From Amycolatopsis sp. MtRt-6 (lineage in GTDB: Bacteria > Actinomycetota > Actinomycetes > Mycobacteriales > Pseudonocardiaceae), in the NCBI RefSeq assembly GCF_017308975.1, contig NZ_JADWPD010000009.1:53093-117092 (forward strand): DNA of 64,000 nt, in the 5' to 3' direction. A program made the position numbers and the translations under genes. Shown piece by piece: positions 49,752-58,764 of this stretch. The notes under the pieces were generated by a model. That model searched no databases. It was not told where the DNA came from and saw nothing but the letters and a program-made list of their open reading frames with translations. The first letter of the stretch is position 1. Each line of letters starts with the position of its first letter.

Positions 49752-50915
49752 ATGTCGACGACCACCGCAGATTTCCGTGCAAGTTCCCCGGCGGTGCGCT
49801 CCGCCGGAAGCGGGGGGATCACGCTGGTCTGCGGCACGCGGCCGGAACTGATCAAGCTCGCCCCGCTGATGCGGGTGTTCGGCGACCAGTGCGCCGTCGT
49901 CTACACGGGACAGCACTACGACCGGTCGCTGTACTCCCGCATCCGCGCGGACCTGCCGCCGTCCGACCGGTTCCACGAACTCGGCGTGGGCGCCGGCCGC
50001 CGCGGCGGCCAGCTAGGCCGGACGATCAGCGCGGTCGACGAGGTCCTGGCGGACCGGCCCGGCCGGGCGGTGGTCGTCCAGGGCGACACGACGTCCGCGC
50101 TCGCCGGCGCGCTGGCGGCCAACGCGCACGACCTGCCGCTCGTGCACGTCGAGGCCGGGCTGCGCAGCCACGACCGCGCGATGCCCGAAGAGCACAACCG
50201 CGTGCTGATCGACCACCTCGCCGACCTGTGCTGCGCGCCGACGGAGCTCAACCGCGCCCAGCTCCTGGCGGAAAACGTGCCCGCCGAACGGATCGCCGTC
50301 ACCGGGAACACCGTCGTCGAGGCACTGCAGGCCGCGCTGCCGGCCACGGAGGACAGGCAGGCCGTGCTCGCCGCCCGCGGGCTCGAGCGGGACCGGTTCG
50401 TGCTGGCGACCATCCACCGCCCGGAGAACGTCGACGACGCCGGGCGGCTGGCGGTGATCCTGCACGAGCTGGGCCGCCTGCCGCTGCCGGTGGTGTTCCC
50501 GCTGCACCCGCGCACGGCCAAGAGCGTCGAGCGGTTCGGGCTGCGGCCCCTGCTCGGCCCGCTCGTCGAGCTGGAGCCGCAGGCCTACCCGGCGTTCCTC
50601 GCGCTGGCCGCGGAAGCCGCGGTGCTCGTGTCGGATTCCGGGGGCATCCAAGAGGAAGCGAGTGTCCTCAAGCGACCGGTGGTGGTGGTCCGGCGCAGCA
50701 CCGAGCGGCCCGAGATCGCCGGCACGTTCGGGACGCGGGTGCTGCCGGGCCCGGCGATCGGGGCGGAGGTCGCCCGCTGGCTCGACGACGTCGCCGGCCA
50801 CCGCGAGCGCCTCCGCCACCTCCCGTCACCGTACGGCGACGGGTCCGCCGCCGCCCGGATCGTGACGGCCCTGGATGCCCTGCTGGATCAGCGGGCCGGG
50901 GCGGCCGCCGGCTGA
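49752..50915 (+). CDS. wecB: UDP-N-acetylglucosamine 2-epimerase (non-hydrolysing)
   Basis: A 387-residue GT-B-fold epimerase converting UDP-GlcNAc to UDP-ManNAc. Recognisable motifs are GTRPELIKLAPL, VVQGDTTSALA, HVEAGLRS, MPEEHNR, THRPENVDD-like TIHRPENVDD and SDSGGIQEEAS. It is the precursor-supplying gene at the left edge of the polysaccharide locus. Its 3' end overlaps the converging FAD protein gene by 28 bp. Confidence 0.92.
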   Translation: MSTTTADFRASSPAVRSAGSGGITLVCGTRPELIKLAPLMRVFGDQCAVVYTGQHYDRSLYSRIRADLPPSDRFHELGVGAGRRGGQLGRTISAVDEVLADRPGRAVVVQGDTTSALAGALAANAHDLPLVHVEAGLRSHDRAMPEEHNRVLIDHLADLCCAPTELNRAQLLAENVPAERIAVTGNTVVEALQAALPATEDRQAVLAARGLERDRFVLATIHRPENVDDAGRLAVILHELGRLPLPVVFPLHPRTAKSVERFGLRPLLGPLVELEPQAYPAFLALAAEAAVLVSDSGGIQEEASVLKRPVVVVRRSTERPEIAGTFGTRVLPGPAIGAEVARWLDDVAGHRERLRHLPSPYGDGSAAARIVTALDALLDQRAGAAAG

Positions 50916-52186
50916 TCCTCGAGCGTGGCGACGACGTCGTTCGCCAGGCCCACGCTCGAATTCCAGCTCGTGACGTCCGGGTAGACGTGGGCGGTGGTGG
51001 CCAGCAGGAGGCCGGTGCCGGCCACGCTCACCGGCGGGCGCGCGGCCAGGTAGCCCAGCGGGTACACCGGTTCCACGAACGGCGCCTTGAACACCCGCAC
51101 CTCCTCGATGCCGTCGGCACCGAGCGCGGGGTACAGGCCGCGCAGCTGCGCCGACCAGCGTTCCGCGATCGCCGTCTCGTCGTCCCGGTACAGCGGTGAC
51201 TCCCGGTCGGTGTAGCGCATGACGTAGACCAGGTGCCGGCCGCCGGTCAGCGCCGACATCGCGACGACCCCGTCGAACTCGGTGCCCGAGTGCAGCACCG
51301 GCGTCCAGTAGTGCTCGGTGACCGGCTGCCGGAGGAAGAACACGCCGGTGACCACGCCCTGGTAGGGCAGGTCGGTCCGCGGCAGCCGGGCGGCGAGCGC
51401 CTCGTCGGCGATGCGCCGCAGGAGGGGCAGCGGCACGGTGGAGACGACGTGGCCGGCTTCGATGACCTCGCCGTCGGCCAGCGCGAGGACCGAGCGGTCG
51501 CCGGTGCTGCTGAGCCGCCGGACGGGCGCCGACGTGCGCACCACGCCGCCGGCCCGCTCGATCGACGTCCGCAGCGCGTCGATGATCGTCTTGTAGCCGC
51601 CGTCCGGGTAGCCGCGGGTGGCGACGTTGCGCTCGCGGCCCAGCCGCTGCCACAGGTACAGCGCGGGAACGTCCCCGAAGGACGGGCCGAACTTCGAGCC
51701 GAACATCGGCGCGAAGAGCCGTTCCCAGACGACGTCGCCGTAGAGCCCGCGCAGCCAGTCCTCGGTGCGCAGCGTGTCGAGGTCGCGGCCCTGCCCGAGC
51801 CGGCGCAGCAGCAGCGAAACCACGCCGAAGCGGACGCGGTCGGGCAGCCGCAGCGGCGAGAACCGGAGCAGGTCGAGGGCGGAGTTGAACGCGTGGTGCC
51901 GGCCGTCGACGACCATGCCCATCGTCGTTTCGCGCCACCGCACGGCGTCCTGCAGGCCGAGTTCGCCGAGCAGTGCCAGCAGGTTCGCGTCCGACGGCAT
52001 GACGCAGTGGTAGAAGCGCTCGAGCCACCGGCCTTCGTGGGTGAAGAACGTGCCGAGGCCGCCGAGCTGGTCGCTGCCCTCCAGCAGGGTCACGCGGGTG
52101 CCGCGGCGGGCGAGGCGGTGGGCGGCGGCGAGGCCGCAGATGCCGCCGCCGATCACGGCGACGTGCGGGGAGTCGGGAGAGGTCAC
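50888..52186 (-). CDS. FAD-dependent oxidoreductase/mutase-like protein
   Basis: A 432-residue flavoprotein with VIGGGICGLAAAHRLARRG at the N-terminus, GGLGTFF after the second strand, and a late FAD-contact region (LLLATTAHVYPDVTSWN). It belongs to the amine-oxidase/phytoene-desaturase/UDP-galactopyranose-mutase-like superfamily found in polysaccharide clusters. GTG start. It is 4 bp downstream of the GT2 gene, so the two are co-transcribed and may act on the same lipid-linked sugar. Confidence 0.8.
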   Translation of the reverse strand: MTSPDSPHVAVIGGGICGLAAAHRLARRGTRVTLLEGSDQLGGLGTFFTHEGRWLERFYHCVMPSDANLLALLGELGLQDAVRWRETTMGMVVDGRHHAFNSALDLLRFSPLRLPDRVRFGVVSLLLRRLGQGRDLDTLRTEDWLRGLYGDVVWERLFAPMFGSKFGPSFGDVPALYLWQRLGRERNVATRGYPDGGYKTIIDALRTSIERAGGVVRTSAPVRRLSSTGDRSVLALADGEVIEAGHVVSTVPLPLLRRIADEALAARLPRTDLPYQGVVTGVFFLRQPVTEHYWTPVLHSGTEFDGVVAMSALTGGRHLVYVMRYTDRESPLYRDDETAIAERWSAQLRGLYPALGADGIEEVRVFKAPFVEPVYPLGYLAARPPVSVAGTGLLLATTAHVYPDVTSWNSSVGLANDVVATLEDQPAAAPAR

Positions 52187-52190
52187 CGGG

Positions 52191-53021
52191 TCACAGCTTC
52201 CGGTAGGGCGCCGGGCTGAGCCGGTCGCGGACGAGCAGTTTCAGGTACTGCGCGACGGTCCGCCGCAGTTTCAGCTTGCTGGGTCCCTGCTTGCGGTCGT
52301 ACCGCAGGGCCAGCGGGACCTCGGTGATCACCGGGCGGCAGTGGCGCAGCTTGAGCAGCAGCTCCACCATGCAGGCGAAGCCCTGCTCCTCGATCAGCCG
52401 CTCGCCCCAGTGCGCCGACGCCCGCGCCAGCAGCGACGCCCGGTAGGCGCGGTAGCCGCTGGTGAAGTCCCGGACGCCGTCGACGTCGAGGGCGCGGTGG
52501 AACAGCTGCGCCGCGCCGCGGGAGAGCAGCCGCCGCCCGAACGGGGCGGTCCGGTCGTCGCCGCCCGGGACGAACCGGGAGCAGATGGCGACGTCGGCGC
52601 CGGCGGTGATTTCCGCCTGCAGCGCGCGGATCAGCGCCGGGTCGTGCGTGTCGTCGGCGTCCATCACGACGACGATGTCGTCGGGGCCCGCGTCTTCCAG
52701 CGCTGCCCGGAGCCCGGACTGCACCGCGCGGCCGAGCCCGAGGTTCACCAGGTGCCGCACGACGCGGACGTCGAGCCCGCCGTAGCTCTGCTCGGCCACG
52801 GCGACCGTGGCGTCCGCGGAGCCGTCGTCGACGACCCAGACGGTGACCTGCTCGGTGCGGGCCACGTCGGCGAGCCGGCGCAGCAGCGGCGGCAGGGACG
52901 CTTCTTCGTTGAACGCGGGCAGCACGACGTGCGCCCGTCCGCCGGTCCGTCCCACGGTGGGATCGGGTCCGGTGCGGTCCGGTTCGGACAGTGTGGCCAG
53001 GATGGTGTCTTCGCGCGCCAC
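52191..53021 (-). CDS. GT2 glycosyltransferase (dolichol-phosphate-mannose-synthase-like)
   Basis: This 276-residue family 2 transferase has HVVLPAFNEEASLPPLL at the start, the nucleotide-binding VVDDGSADAT, the metal-binding DADD, and FTSGYRAYR. The C-terminus lacks membrane helices. It is predicted to attach a sugar to a polyprenyl phosphate donor. A GT87-like polyprenol-sugar-dependent transferase is encoded in the same locus and could use the product. Confidence 0.88.
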   Translation of the reverse strand: MAREDTILATLSEPDRTGPDPTVGRTGGRAHVVLPAFNEEASLPPLLRRLADVARTEQVTVWVVDDGSADATVAVAEQSYGGLDVRVVRHLVNLGLGRAVQSGLRAALEDAGPDDIVVVMDADDTHDPALIRALQAEITAGADVAICSRFVPGGDDRTAPFGRRLLSRGAAQLFHRALDVDGVRDFTSGYRAYRASLLARASAHWGERLIEEQGFACMVELLLKLRHCRPVITEVPLALRYDRKQGPSKLKLRRTVAQYLKLLVRDRLSPAPYRKL

Positions 53022-53336
53022 GGTTCCCCTCGTCTGGTTGTCCTCGTCTGGTGCCCGTCACCCGGCCGGAATCGGGTTTGGTGGGGCCGTCGAGTCCTAT
53101 TCGGCTATGTTGTGTGGTTTCTTTAGTGGCCTCGGAAGTCCCCCGGAAGGATGCGCGCCATCAGAACTACATGGTGTTTCCTGAAATCACTGGATCGGGT
53201 CGGTCGATCGCCCCGATCGGGTGTATTTGCGGGACCTCGCGGGAAAATTCACTCGATCGGGCCGGTGTTGTCTCGAATGGCTGAGTCGTGAAGAAAGCGA
53301 GAATGGAATCCTCATGTCAAGTAGAGGTCGAGACCG
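53022..53336. promoter_or_regulatory. Divergent promoter region of the polysaccharide locus
   Basis: A 315-bp gap less GC-rich than its surroundings lies between the leftward GT2 operon and the rightward phosphotransferase gene. GATCGGG occurs at 53193, 53215 and 53255, and CGATCG dyads surround two of them. No gene is evident. It is the natural control point for both halves of the locus and could be a nucleoid-protein or regulator binding region. Confidence 0.5.
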
Positions 53337-54767
53337 GTGACTGAACTCAGAGACTCGGTCGTCACCGAAACGGTGCCGGCGCAGCGGCGGGTGCGACCGG
53401 GCGACCGGCCGCGGGACGCCGTCCGCTCCCGGCCGTTCCTCGCGCGCGTCAACGCCGTGGCCGTGCTGCTCGCCGCCGTCGACGGCGGCGCCTGGTTGGC
53501 CGCGGTGCTGTGGACCGGCCCCGGCCCGGCGTGCGCCGTGGTGACCGCCGTGGCCCTCGTGGGAGCGCGGGTGGCCGGGCGCGTCCACCGCCGTCGCCTC
53601 TGGCTCTCCTGGCTGCAGGACCTCCCGCGCTCGGTCACCGCCACCGCGCTGGCGTTCGCGCTCGTCACCGGCGTCGGGCTGGTGGCCGGGATGGACGGCG
53701 ACGACACGGCCCGGATGCAGGAACTGGTGCTGTGCTTCGCCGTGCTCAGCGAAGCCGCCCGCCCGGCGGTCTTTGCGTTCGGCCGCTGGGGCCGCCGCCG
53801 GCTGCGGCGCTGCGACCGGGCCGTCGTGGTGGGGTCCGGCCGGATCGGCGGCGAGCTGGTCCGCACCATGCTGGAGCACCCGGAGTTCGGCCTGCTGCCG
53901 GTAGGCGTCGCGGCGTCCGGCCCGGACCCGGCGCCCACCGGCCTGCCGGTCGAGCGGATCGACGGCGACCTCACCGGGGCCATCGCCCGGCTGCGCGCGG
54001 GCACGGTGATCCTCGCCCCCGCCGGCGAGGGCGACGGCGCGATCGTCGACGCCGCCATCACCGCCCACCGCCTCGGCTGCGTCACCCTGGTGCTGCCGCA
54101 CCTGTTCGAGCTCTGCCCGGACGGCCCGGGCGTCGACCGGCTCCGCAGCTACCCGCTGGTGTGGCTCGGTGGCGCGCCGACCCGCCGGCCGAGCTGGTGG
54201 GTCAAGCGCGCCGTCGAGACCGCGCTGGCCGCGGCCGCGCTCGTCGTCCTCGCCCCGGTCATCGCGGTCTGCGCGCTGGCGGTCGCGGTGGAGAGCGGGT
54301 TCCCGGTCTTCTTCCGGCAGGTGCGGGTCGGCATGGACGGCGGCACGTTCGTGCTCTTCAAGCTGCGCAGCGTGCGGCAGGCGGCCGTCGACGATTCGCA
54401 GACGCGCTGGTCGGTGGTGGGGGACCACCGGGTCGGCCCGGTCGGGCGGTTCCTGCGCCGGTCCTCTTTGGACGAGCTGCCGCAGCTGTGGAACGTGGTG
54501 CGCGGCGACATGTCGCTGGTCGGCCCCCGGCCGGAGCGGCCGGTGTTCGTGCACGAGTTCTCCGCCGTCCACGACCTGTACTGGGCGCGGCACCGGGTGC
54601 CGACCGGGCTGACCGGGCTGGCACAGGTGCACGGCCTGCGCGGGGACACCTCGATCGCGGACCGGGCGCGCTACGACAACTACTACATCGCGAACTGGTC
54701 GTTGTGGCTCGACGTCAAGATCATCATTCTCACGGTGGGAGAACTGCTGTGCCGAAGGCAACGCTGA
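53337..54767 (+). CDS. Polyprenyl glycosylphosphotransferase (initiating sugar transferase)
   Basis: A 476-residue WbaP/CpsE-type protein with N-terminal membrane helices (about 38-140), a nucleotide-binding-like middle domain (VVVGSGRIGGELVRTMLEHP) and a C-terminal sugar-transferase domain. The latter has FFRQVRVGMDGGTFVLFKLR, SLDELPQLWNV and GDMSLVGPRPERP. It should transfer a sugar-1-phosphate to undecaprenyl phosphate to start repeat-unit assembly. GTG start. The last 19 bp overlap the next gene. Confidence 0.92.
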   Translation: MTELRDSVVTETVPAQRRVRPGDRPRDAVRSRPFLARVNAVAVLLAAVDGGAWLAAVLWTGPGPACAVVTAVALVGARVAGRVHRRRLWLSWLQDLPRSVTATALAFALVTGVGLVAGMDGDDTARMQELVLCFAVLSEAARPAVFAFGRWGRRRLRRCDRAVVVGSGRIGGELVRTMLEHPEFGLLPVGVAASGPDPAPTGLPVERIDGDLTGAIARLRAGTVILAPAGEGDGAIVDAAITAHRLGCVTLVLPHLFELCPDGPGVDRLRSYPLVWLGGAPTRRPSWWVKRAVETALAAAALVVLAPVIAVCALAVAVESGFPVFFRQVRVGMDGGTFVLFKLRSVRQAAVDDSQTRWSVVGDHRVGPVGRFLRRSSLDELPQLWNVVRGDMSLVGPRPERPVFVHEFSAVHDLYWARHRVPTGLTGLAQVHGLRGDTSIADRARYDNYYIANWSLWLDVKIIILTVGELLCRRQR

Positions 54768-56137
54768 TCCGCCGGCACCCGGTGGTGTCCTGGACGTCCG
54801 CGGCCGTGCTGGTGGCGAGCTGCCTGACCGGCTGCGTCGCCAGTTCGGCGCAGGAGATCTCGGCGCCGTCGCCGAAGCCCCTCGCCCCGTGCGCGTGGTG
54901 GTACGGGATCGGCCAGCCGCCGACGTCGCGGGAGATCGAGCTGGCGGCCAAGCGGTACCAGGTCGTCGTGTTCAACGCCGACCAGGGCGCGGCCATGCGC
55001 CGCCTGCGCCAGCTCAACCCGCGGGTGAAGGTGCTGGTGTACAAGGACTTGTCGAGCACCCGCAACTACCCGGGCGCGGTCGACGGCGGCCAGGACGCGG
55101 CGTTCCTGCCGAGCGGGATCGGCTACGTCGCCGCGCAGGAGCACCACCCGGACTGGTTCGCCCTGGACGTCAAGGGGCGGCGGATCGAGTGGCAGGGCTA
55201 TCCGAAGCACTGGCAGATGGCGGTGTGGAACCCCGACTACCAGCAGGCCTGGACCGACGCCGTCGTCGCGGAGGTCAAGCGCGAGGGCTGGGACGGCGTG
55301 CTGGCGGACAACGACTTCAACTCCCTGAGCCACTATTCGCCGGCGGTGCTGGCGGGCACGGCGAACGTGGCGGAGACCGACCGCAAGCTCCGCGACGGCC
55401 TGGACGCGTTCTTGGCCAAGGCCGGCGACGCCCTCACGAACTCGGACAAGGTCCTGGTGCCCAACGTGTCCGAGACGCACCTGGTGCCGGGCCGCTGGAC
55501 CGCGCACTCCCGCTTCGGCGGCGCGATGGAGGAGAACTTCGGGTTCCGCGAGAACGGCGGCACGGGCGGGCTGCTGACATTCCGCGGCAACGAGTTCCAG
55601 GAGCTGCGCGCGCAGGCGGCGCTCGGCGAGTCGTGGCTGCTGCTGGTGACGAGGACGCGCAACGCCCGCGAGGAGCGGTCCGGCTACGCGAGCGCGGCCC
55701 TGCTGGCGGGACCCCACACGTGCTGGACCCCCGCGACGACGAACGACTACCGCGACCCGGAGTGGTCGTCCCTGCAGGACAGTGGCCTGGGCGAGGCGGT
55801 CGACGCGGCGAGCAGGCTGCCGAACGGCGTGTGGACCCGCACGTTCACCCACGGCTGGGTCGCGGTCAACCCGACGGCGTCCACCCAGACGGTGGTCGCC
55901 CCCGAAGGCCTGGTCCGCCCAGGCACCCCCACCCCTTCCGCCACGCCTTCCCCCTCCACCACGCCTTCCCCCTCCACCACGGCTCCGCCTTCGCCCACAT
56001 CAACCGCACCCCCACCCCCACTGACCGTGGAAGCGGCGGACGCGGTGATCCTGGTCGACCCGCAGCAGCTCGTGAAGCGCGGAGCCTGGCGGGTAACCCG
56101 CGACGAGTTCCGCGTCGGCCGCCTCTGGGCCCGCTGA
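54749..56137 (+). CDS. Predicted glycosidase lipoprotein (GHL-type TIM barrel)
   Basis: A 462-residue protein from a GTG overlapping the previous gene. The lipobox ends LTGC at about residue 28. The barrel domain (about 45-385) has KVLVYKDLSSTRNYPG, WDGVLADNDFNS and EENFGFREN, matching the putative glycosyl hydrolase families GHL/TM1410-like. A Pro/Ser/Thr linker with repeated PSPSTTP (about 390-425) precedes a short C-terminal tail. Translational coupling to the initiating transferase suggests a role in trimming or controlling the exported polysaccharide. Confidence 0.75.
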   Translation: MPKATLIRRHPVVSWTSAAVLVASCLTGCVASSAQEISAPSPKPLAPCAWWYGIGQPPTSREIELAAKRYQVVVFNADQGAAMRRLRQLNPRVKVLVYKDLSSTRNYPGAVDGGQDAAFLPSGIGYVAAQEHHPDWFALDVKGRRIEWQGYPKHWQMAVWNPDYQQAWTDAVVAEVKREGWDGVLADNDFNSLSHYSPAVLAGTANVAETDRKLRDGLDAFLAKAGDALTNSDKVLVPNVSETHLVPGRWTAHSRFGGAMEENFGFRENGGTGGLLTFRGNEFQELRAQAALGESWLLLVTRTRNAREERSGYASAALLAGPHTCWTPATTNDYRDPEWSSLQDSGLGEAVDAASRLPNGVWTRTFTHGWVAVNPTASTQTVVAPEGLVRPGTPTPSATPSPSTTPSPSTTAPPSPTSTAPPPPLTVEAADAVILVDPQQLVKRGAWRVTRDEFRVGRLWAR

Positions 56138-56146
56138 TGCCCGCCC

Positions 56147-56343
56147 AATCACGCGAGATGCCTCCCCAATCACGCGAGATACCCGCCCAATCACGCGAGT
56201 TCCGCCTTCAATCACGCGGGTTCCGGCCCGAATCACGCGAGTTCGGTCCTGGATCACGCGAGTTCCGGTGATCGGAGGGGCATCACACGTGTCTGGAGGG
56301 GCATCTCGCGTGATTGAAGGGGCATCACACGTGATTGGCGGGG
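56147..56343. repeat. 21-bp tandem repeat array D with an orientation switch
   Basis: Six rightward units with core AATCACGCGAG (variants CGGG, GATC) start at 56147, 56168, 56189, 56210, 56231 and 56252. After 56272 the array inverts, and three leftward units run 56281-56301, 56302-56322 and 56323-56343 (cores CACACGTG or CTCGCGTG). The rightward half begins 10 bp after the rightward lipoprotein gene's stop. The leftward half contains the stop codon of the leftward glycosyltransferase gene. Confidence 0.93.
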
Positions 56344-57455
56344 CGACACGATGTCGTCAGCTGGTCGTAGAGGTCCAGGTGACGGCGGGCGCAGGCCTCC
56401 GGGCGGTAGCGGTCGCGGGCGCGTTCCGCCAGCAGCCGGCCCAGCCGGCCCGGGTCCGGTTCGGCGAACAGGGCCCGTAGCCGGTCGGCGAGCGCCGGGA
56501 CGTCGCCCGGCGGTGCCAGGAACGCCGGTGCGCCCGGGACGTCGAGCATGGCGGGCACGCCGCCGGTGGCCGTCGCCAGGACCGGCTTGCCCGCGGCCAT
56601 CGCCTCGGCCACCACCAGCGGCTGTTGCTCCATTGTGGACGGCAGGACCAGCGCGTCCGCGGCGGCGAGCAGGGCGGGGACGTCCGGCCGGAACCCGAGG
56701 AACGTCACGCGCCCCGCCAGCGGTGGCTGCCGCGCGGCCCGTTCCGCCGCCGCCCGCTCCGGGCCGTCGCCGATCACCGTCAGGCGCGCGTCCACCGGCA
56801 GTACACCCGGGAGCGACAACGCCGCCAACAGGTCGAGCACGCCTTTGCGTTCCACCAGAAGCCCGGCGAAGACGAGGTGCCGCACCGGCCCCCGCGGCGG
56901 AACCGGCTCGGCGGCGGCGACGCAGTTGTCGACGTGCACCAGCCGCCCCGCGGGCACCCGCAGCCGACGCCGCAGGAAGGCGCCCATCGCCGACGCCGGC
57001 ACGACCGTCCGGTCCAGGACGCGGGCGACGACGGCGTCCGCGGCCAGCACCGTCCGCGTGTACGCCGAGGGCCCGGCGGCCCCCCGCGAACCCCGGAACC
57101 ACGGCTCCGCGACGTCGTCGGGCACGCCGTGATAGGTCTGGACCAGTGCGGCACGCGGACCGCGGGCGAACCGCAGGCCGGCGATCACCAGCCCCGCCCG
57201 GCGGTCCTGCGCGTGCACGACGTCGGGCCGCCACGCCCGGAGCGCCGCCCGCGCGCGGCCCGCCGCGGCGAGGTCCTCCTTGTCGGACACCGCCAGTTCC
57301 TCGTGCCGGCCCTCGAGCAGCGCGGCACCCCGCGCGGGAACGGGACCGAAGACGCGAACGTCGTGACCGTCGGCGGCGAGCGTGGCGGCCAGCCGCACGG
57401 TGACGTCGACCGGGCCGCCCCGGTCCTGGGTGAGCAGATAGGCGATGCGGGTCAC
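56325..57455 (-). CDS. GT4 glycosyltransferase
   Basis: A 376-residue GT-B transferase starting MTRIAYLLTQDRGGPVDVTV. The C-terminal donor domain has LVFAGLLVERKGVLDLLAAL, GDGPERAAAE and the E-x7-E region STMEQQPLVVAEAMAAGKPV. Its final codons (CRPANHV and stop) lie inside repeat array D, so the repeat supplies the native stop. Its start overlaps the next upstream GT gene by 4 bp. Confidence 0.88.
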   Translation of the reverse strand: MTRIAYLLTQDRGGPVDVTVRLAATLAADGHDVRVFGPVPARGAALLEGRHEELAVSDKEDLAAAGRARAALRAWRPDVVHAQDRRAGLVIAGLRFARGPRAALVQTYHGVPDDVAEPWFRGSRGAAGPSAYTRTVLAADAVVARVLDRTVVPASAMGAFLRRRLRVPAGRLVHVDNCVAAAEPVPPRGPVRHLVFAGLLVERKGVLDLLAALSLPGVLPVDARLTVIGDGPERAAAERAARQPPLAGRVTFLGFRPDVPALLAAADALVLPSTMEQQPLVVAEAMAAGKPVLATATGGVPAMLDVPGAPAFLAPPGDVPALADRLRALFAEPDPGRLGRLLAERARDRYRPEACARRHLDLYDQLTTSCRPANHV

Positions 57456-58561
57456 GAGAGGCGCTCCGACGGGGTGAGTTTGTCGACGAGGGCGGCGATC
57501 TGGTCGGTCATCCGCCCCCGGTCGAAGGACAGTTCCGCGCGGCGGCGGCCGCGTTCGCCTTCGCGCCGGGCCAGCTCGGGGTCGGCGAGGCGCGCGGCGA
57601 CGGCGTCGGCGAGCAGGCCGAGGTCACCGGGCGGCAGCACCGCGCCGGCGTCCGCGACGCTCTGGCGCATCCCGCCGACGTCGAACCCGACGACCGGCCG
57701 CGCGCACGCCATCGCTTCCAGCGGCACCAGCGCCATGCCTTCGGCGCGGGAGGGGAGGACGACGACGTCCGCGGCGGTGTACCAGTCGGCAGGCTCGTCG
57801 GTGTGGCCCGGCCAGTGCACGGACGCGTGGCCCGCCACGGGGTGCCGTTCGCGCCACACCGAGCCCAGGGGCCCGTCGCCGGCGAGGAAGAGCTGCGCGC
57901 CGGGCAGCCGTCGCAGCACCTCCGGCCACGCCGACAGCAGCTGGTCCTGGCCCTTGAACTCGGCGAGCCGGCCGAGGCAGACGGCGATCGGCGCGTGTTC
58001 GGGCAGCCCGAGCCGCCGCCGCGCGGCCGTCCGGTCGCCGGGGACGAAGCGGGTGGTGTCGACGCCGTTGCAGACGACTTCCGCCTCGGCGGTCACCCCG
58101 GCGGCCCGGCCGGCGGCCAGTTCGTCGTCGCTCACGCACACGAGGAGATCGGTCCACTGCGACGCGAAGCGCTCCCACGCGGCGGCCGTGCGGCGCAGGA
58201 GCCCGCTCGCCGATTCGAAGGACCACATGTGGGGCTGGAACACCGTCGGACGGCCGCCGCGGAGGGCCAGCCGCCCGGCGAGCCCGGCTTTGGAGCTGTG
58301 GAGGTGGACGACGTCGGGATCGAGGCCGGCGAGGATCCGGCGCAGCCGCAGCGCTTCGACGAGCGAGCCGGGCCCGGGCGCGCGGCCGGCGGTCCAGCCG
58401 CGCACGTCGATGCCGAGGTCGCGGGCGCGTTCGGCGAGCCGGCCGGAGGGCGGGCAGACAACGGTGACGGACCACCCCCGGTCCCGTTGGGCGGCGGCGA
58501 GTTCGAGGACAACGGCGGCGACGCCCGCGGTGACGGGCTGGGAGACATGGACGAGCTTCAC
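57452..58561 (-). CDS. GT4 glycosyltransferase
   Basis: A 369-residue GT-B transferase from the GTG giving MKLVHVSQPVTAGVAAVV, with GGAGG upstream. Motifs include HLHSSKAGLAGRLAL, CNGVDTTRFVPGD, VCLGRLAEFKGQDQLL and RAEGMALVPLEAMACARPV. An in-frame extension to a duplicated GTG near 58768 would add about 69 low-complexity Ala/Arg/Pro residues and is probably untranslated. Confidence 0.88.
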   Translation of the reverse strand: MKLVHVSQPVTAGVAAVVLELAAAQRDRGWSVTVVCPPSGRLAERARDLGIDVRGWTAGRAPGPGSLVEALRLRRILAGLDPDVVHLHSSKAGLAGRLALRGGRPTVFQPHMWSFESASGLLRRTAAAWERFASQWTDLLVCVSDDELAAGRAAGVTAEAEVVCNGVDTTRFVPGDRTAARRRLGLPEHAPIAVCLGRLAEFKGQDQLLSAWPEVLRRLPGAQLFLAGDGPLGSVWRERHPVAGHASVHWPGHTDEPADWYTAADVVVLPSRAEGMALVPLEAMACARPVVGFDVGGMRQSVADAGAVLPPGDLGLLADAVAARLADPELARREGERGRRRAELSFDRGRMTDQIAALVDKLTPSERLS

Positions 58562-58764
58562 CGGCGGCCTCCGCGGCGGGGATGGGTGAGGGTGATGGCG
58601 GGAGCGGGTTGGGAGATGGGCTGGGGCTGTGGTTGCGGGTTGGGGGATGTGTGGGAGGGCCGCTCGGCGCGGTGCGGCGGAGGCGCCGGCGGCCCGAGGG
58701 ATGCGCCGGAAGGCTGCTCGGCGCGGTGCGGCGAGAGCCTCGGCGCCGGGGCGAACGACGGGCT
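58562..58764. other. Low-complexity gap with internal duplications
   Basis: GCTCGGCGCGGTGCGGCG occurs twice (about 58661 and 58719), and the ribosome-site/start segment CCGGTGAAGC of the GT gene is mirrored at the far end of the gap. The rest is G/C-skewed simple sequence. It looks like slippage-generated filler between two genes rather than a coding region. Confidence 0.5.

Noticed and set aside
53510..54748. Long in-frame extension upstream of the glycosidase lipoprotein
   Set aside because: Overlaps the phosphotransferase gene in another frame; the lipobox signal peptide fixes the true start at 54749.
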